A stretch of DNA of 64,000 nucleotides from JB111 sp049856295 (GTDB lineage Bacteria > Actinomycetota > Actinomycetes > Actinomycetales > Actinomycetaceae): NCBI RefSeq assembly GCF_049856295.1, contig NZ_JBNDMZ010000011.1, positions 122,005 to 186,004 on the forward strand, given 5' to 3'. The translations under genes were made by a program, and so were the position numbers. Below the pieces are notes generated by a model. It did not search any database and was not told where the DNA came from. It saw nothing but the letters and a program-made list of their open reading frames with translations. Positions 63,951 to 64,000 of the stretch are shown piece by piece; position 1 is the stretch's first letter; the number at the start of each line of letters is the position of its first letter.

Positions 63951-64000
63951 CCACCCAGACTCACGCACACCCGGGCCACCGCTTAGGAGACACGCCCTAG

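Larger units (their letters stand above)
63049..64000 (-). mobile_element. IS5-family insertion sequence (complete), inserted at CTAG
   Basis: About 950 bp. Terminal inverted repeats: left CTAGGGCATGTCTC (from 63049) and right, on the complementary strand, CTAGGGCGTGTCTC (from 64000), matching at about 18 of 22 positions. CTAG stands at both borders, fitting a 2-bp TA target duplication. Two transposase frames lie inside on the minus strand. The window ends at the last base of the element. Confidence 0.88.

Overview
The window reads as a chromosome segment of a high-GC Gram-positive actinomycete, probably of the order Micrococcales. Supporting signs are very GC-rich codons throughout, a SigK/RskA-type sigma/anti-sigma pair, an actinobacterial ileS T-box leader, a class E/F-like sortase, an oleBC gene fusion as known from Micrococcus relatives, NrtR control of NAD synthesis, and many apparently leaderless genes (a TANNNT -10 box 6-7 nt before the start codon). 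The genus cannot be fixed from the sequence.

Layout. 0-9.3 kb: end of a DcuS/CitA-type kinase with its regulator, rskA-sigK, a VKOR-like protein, a membrane metallophosphoesterase, a GCS2-family ligase and an amidohydrolase. 9.3-14.3 kb: oleD-oleBC-oleA, for head-to-head hydrocarbon (olefin) synthesis. 14.4-17.3 kb: WYL regulator divergent from an ABC-2 exporter. 17.3-34.3 kb: a sugar-acid catabolic block. 34.5-49.8 kb: thiol transferase, secreted proteins, CHRD protein plus sortase, dihydroxyacetone kinase dhaKLM, folC, small regulators, a GH13 enzyme and nrtR. 50-53.5 kb: nadA-nadB-nadC with two NrtR-like palindromes at the promoter. 53.5-56.5 kb: an AT-richer stretch with small secreted or membrane orphans. 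56.6-60.1 kb: ileS with its T-box. 60.4-64 kb: lipoproteins, and a LuxR-type regulator whose kinase gene is cut by an IS5-family element that ends exactly at the window edge.

The most interesting system is the 17-34 kb block. UxaC (glucuronate to fructuronate), a UxuB-type reductase (fructuronate to mannonate), a LarA-superfamily nickel-pincer protein, an FGGY gluconate-type kinase and 6-phosphogluconate dehydrogenase lie together with larE and larB, which make the nickel-pincer cofactor. A LacI regulator, a secreted GH3 enzyme and a TRAP transporter complete the block. No mannonate dehydratase, KDG kinase or KDPG aldolase is present. If the LarA homologue epimerises mannonate at C2, the set makes a continuous route: glucuronate, fructuronate, mannonate, gluconate, 6-phosphogluconate, ribulose 5-phosphate. 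Five promoter regions in the block share a direct repeat, GGCAAC-N4-GGCAAC, which predicts one regulon.

The TRAP transporter looks damaged. dctP has ACG where its start codon should be and an in-frame TAG, and DctM lacks about 85 residues in the middle. A second gene, at 61.35 kb, also has an in-frame TAG. Several intergenic regions carry short tandem repeats that I do not recognise.
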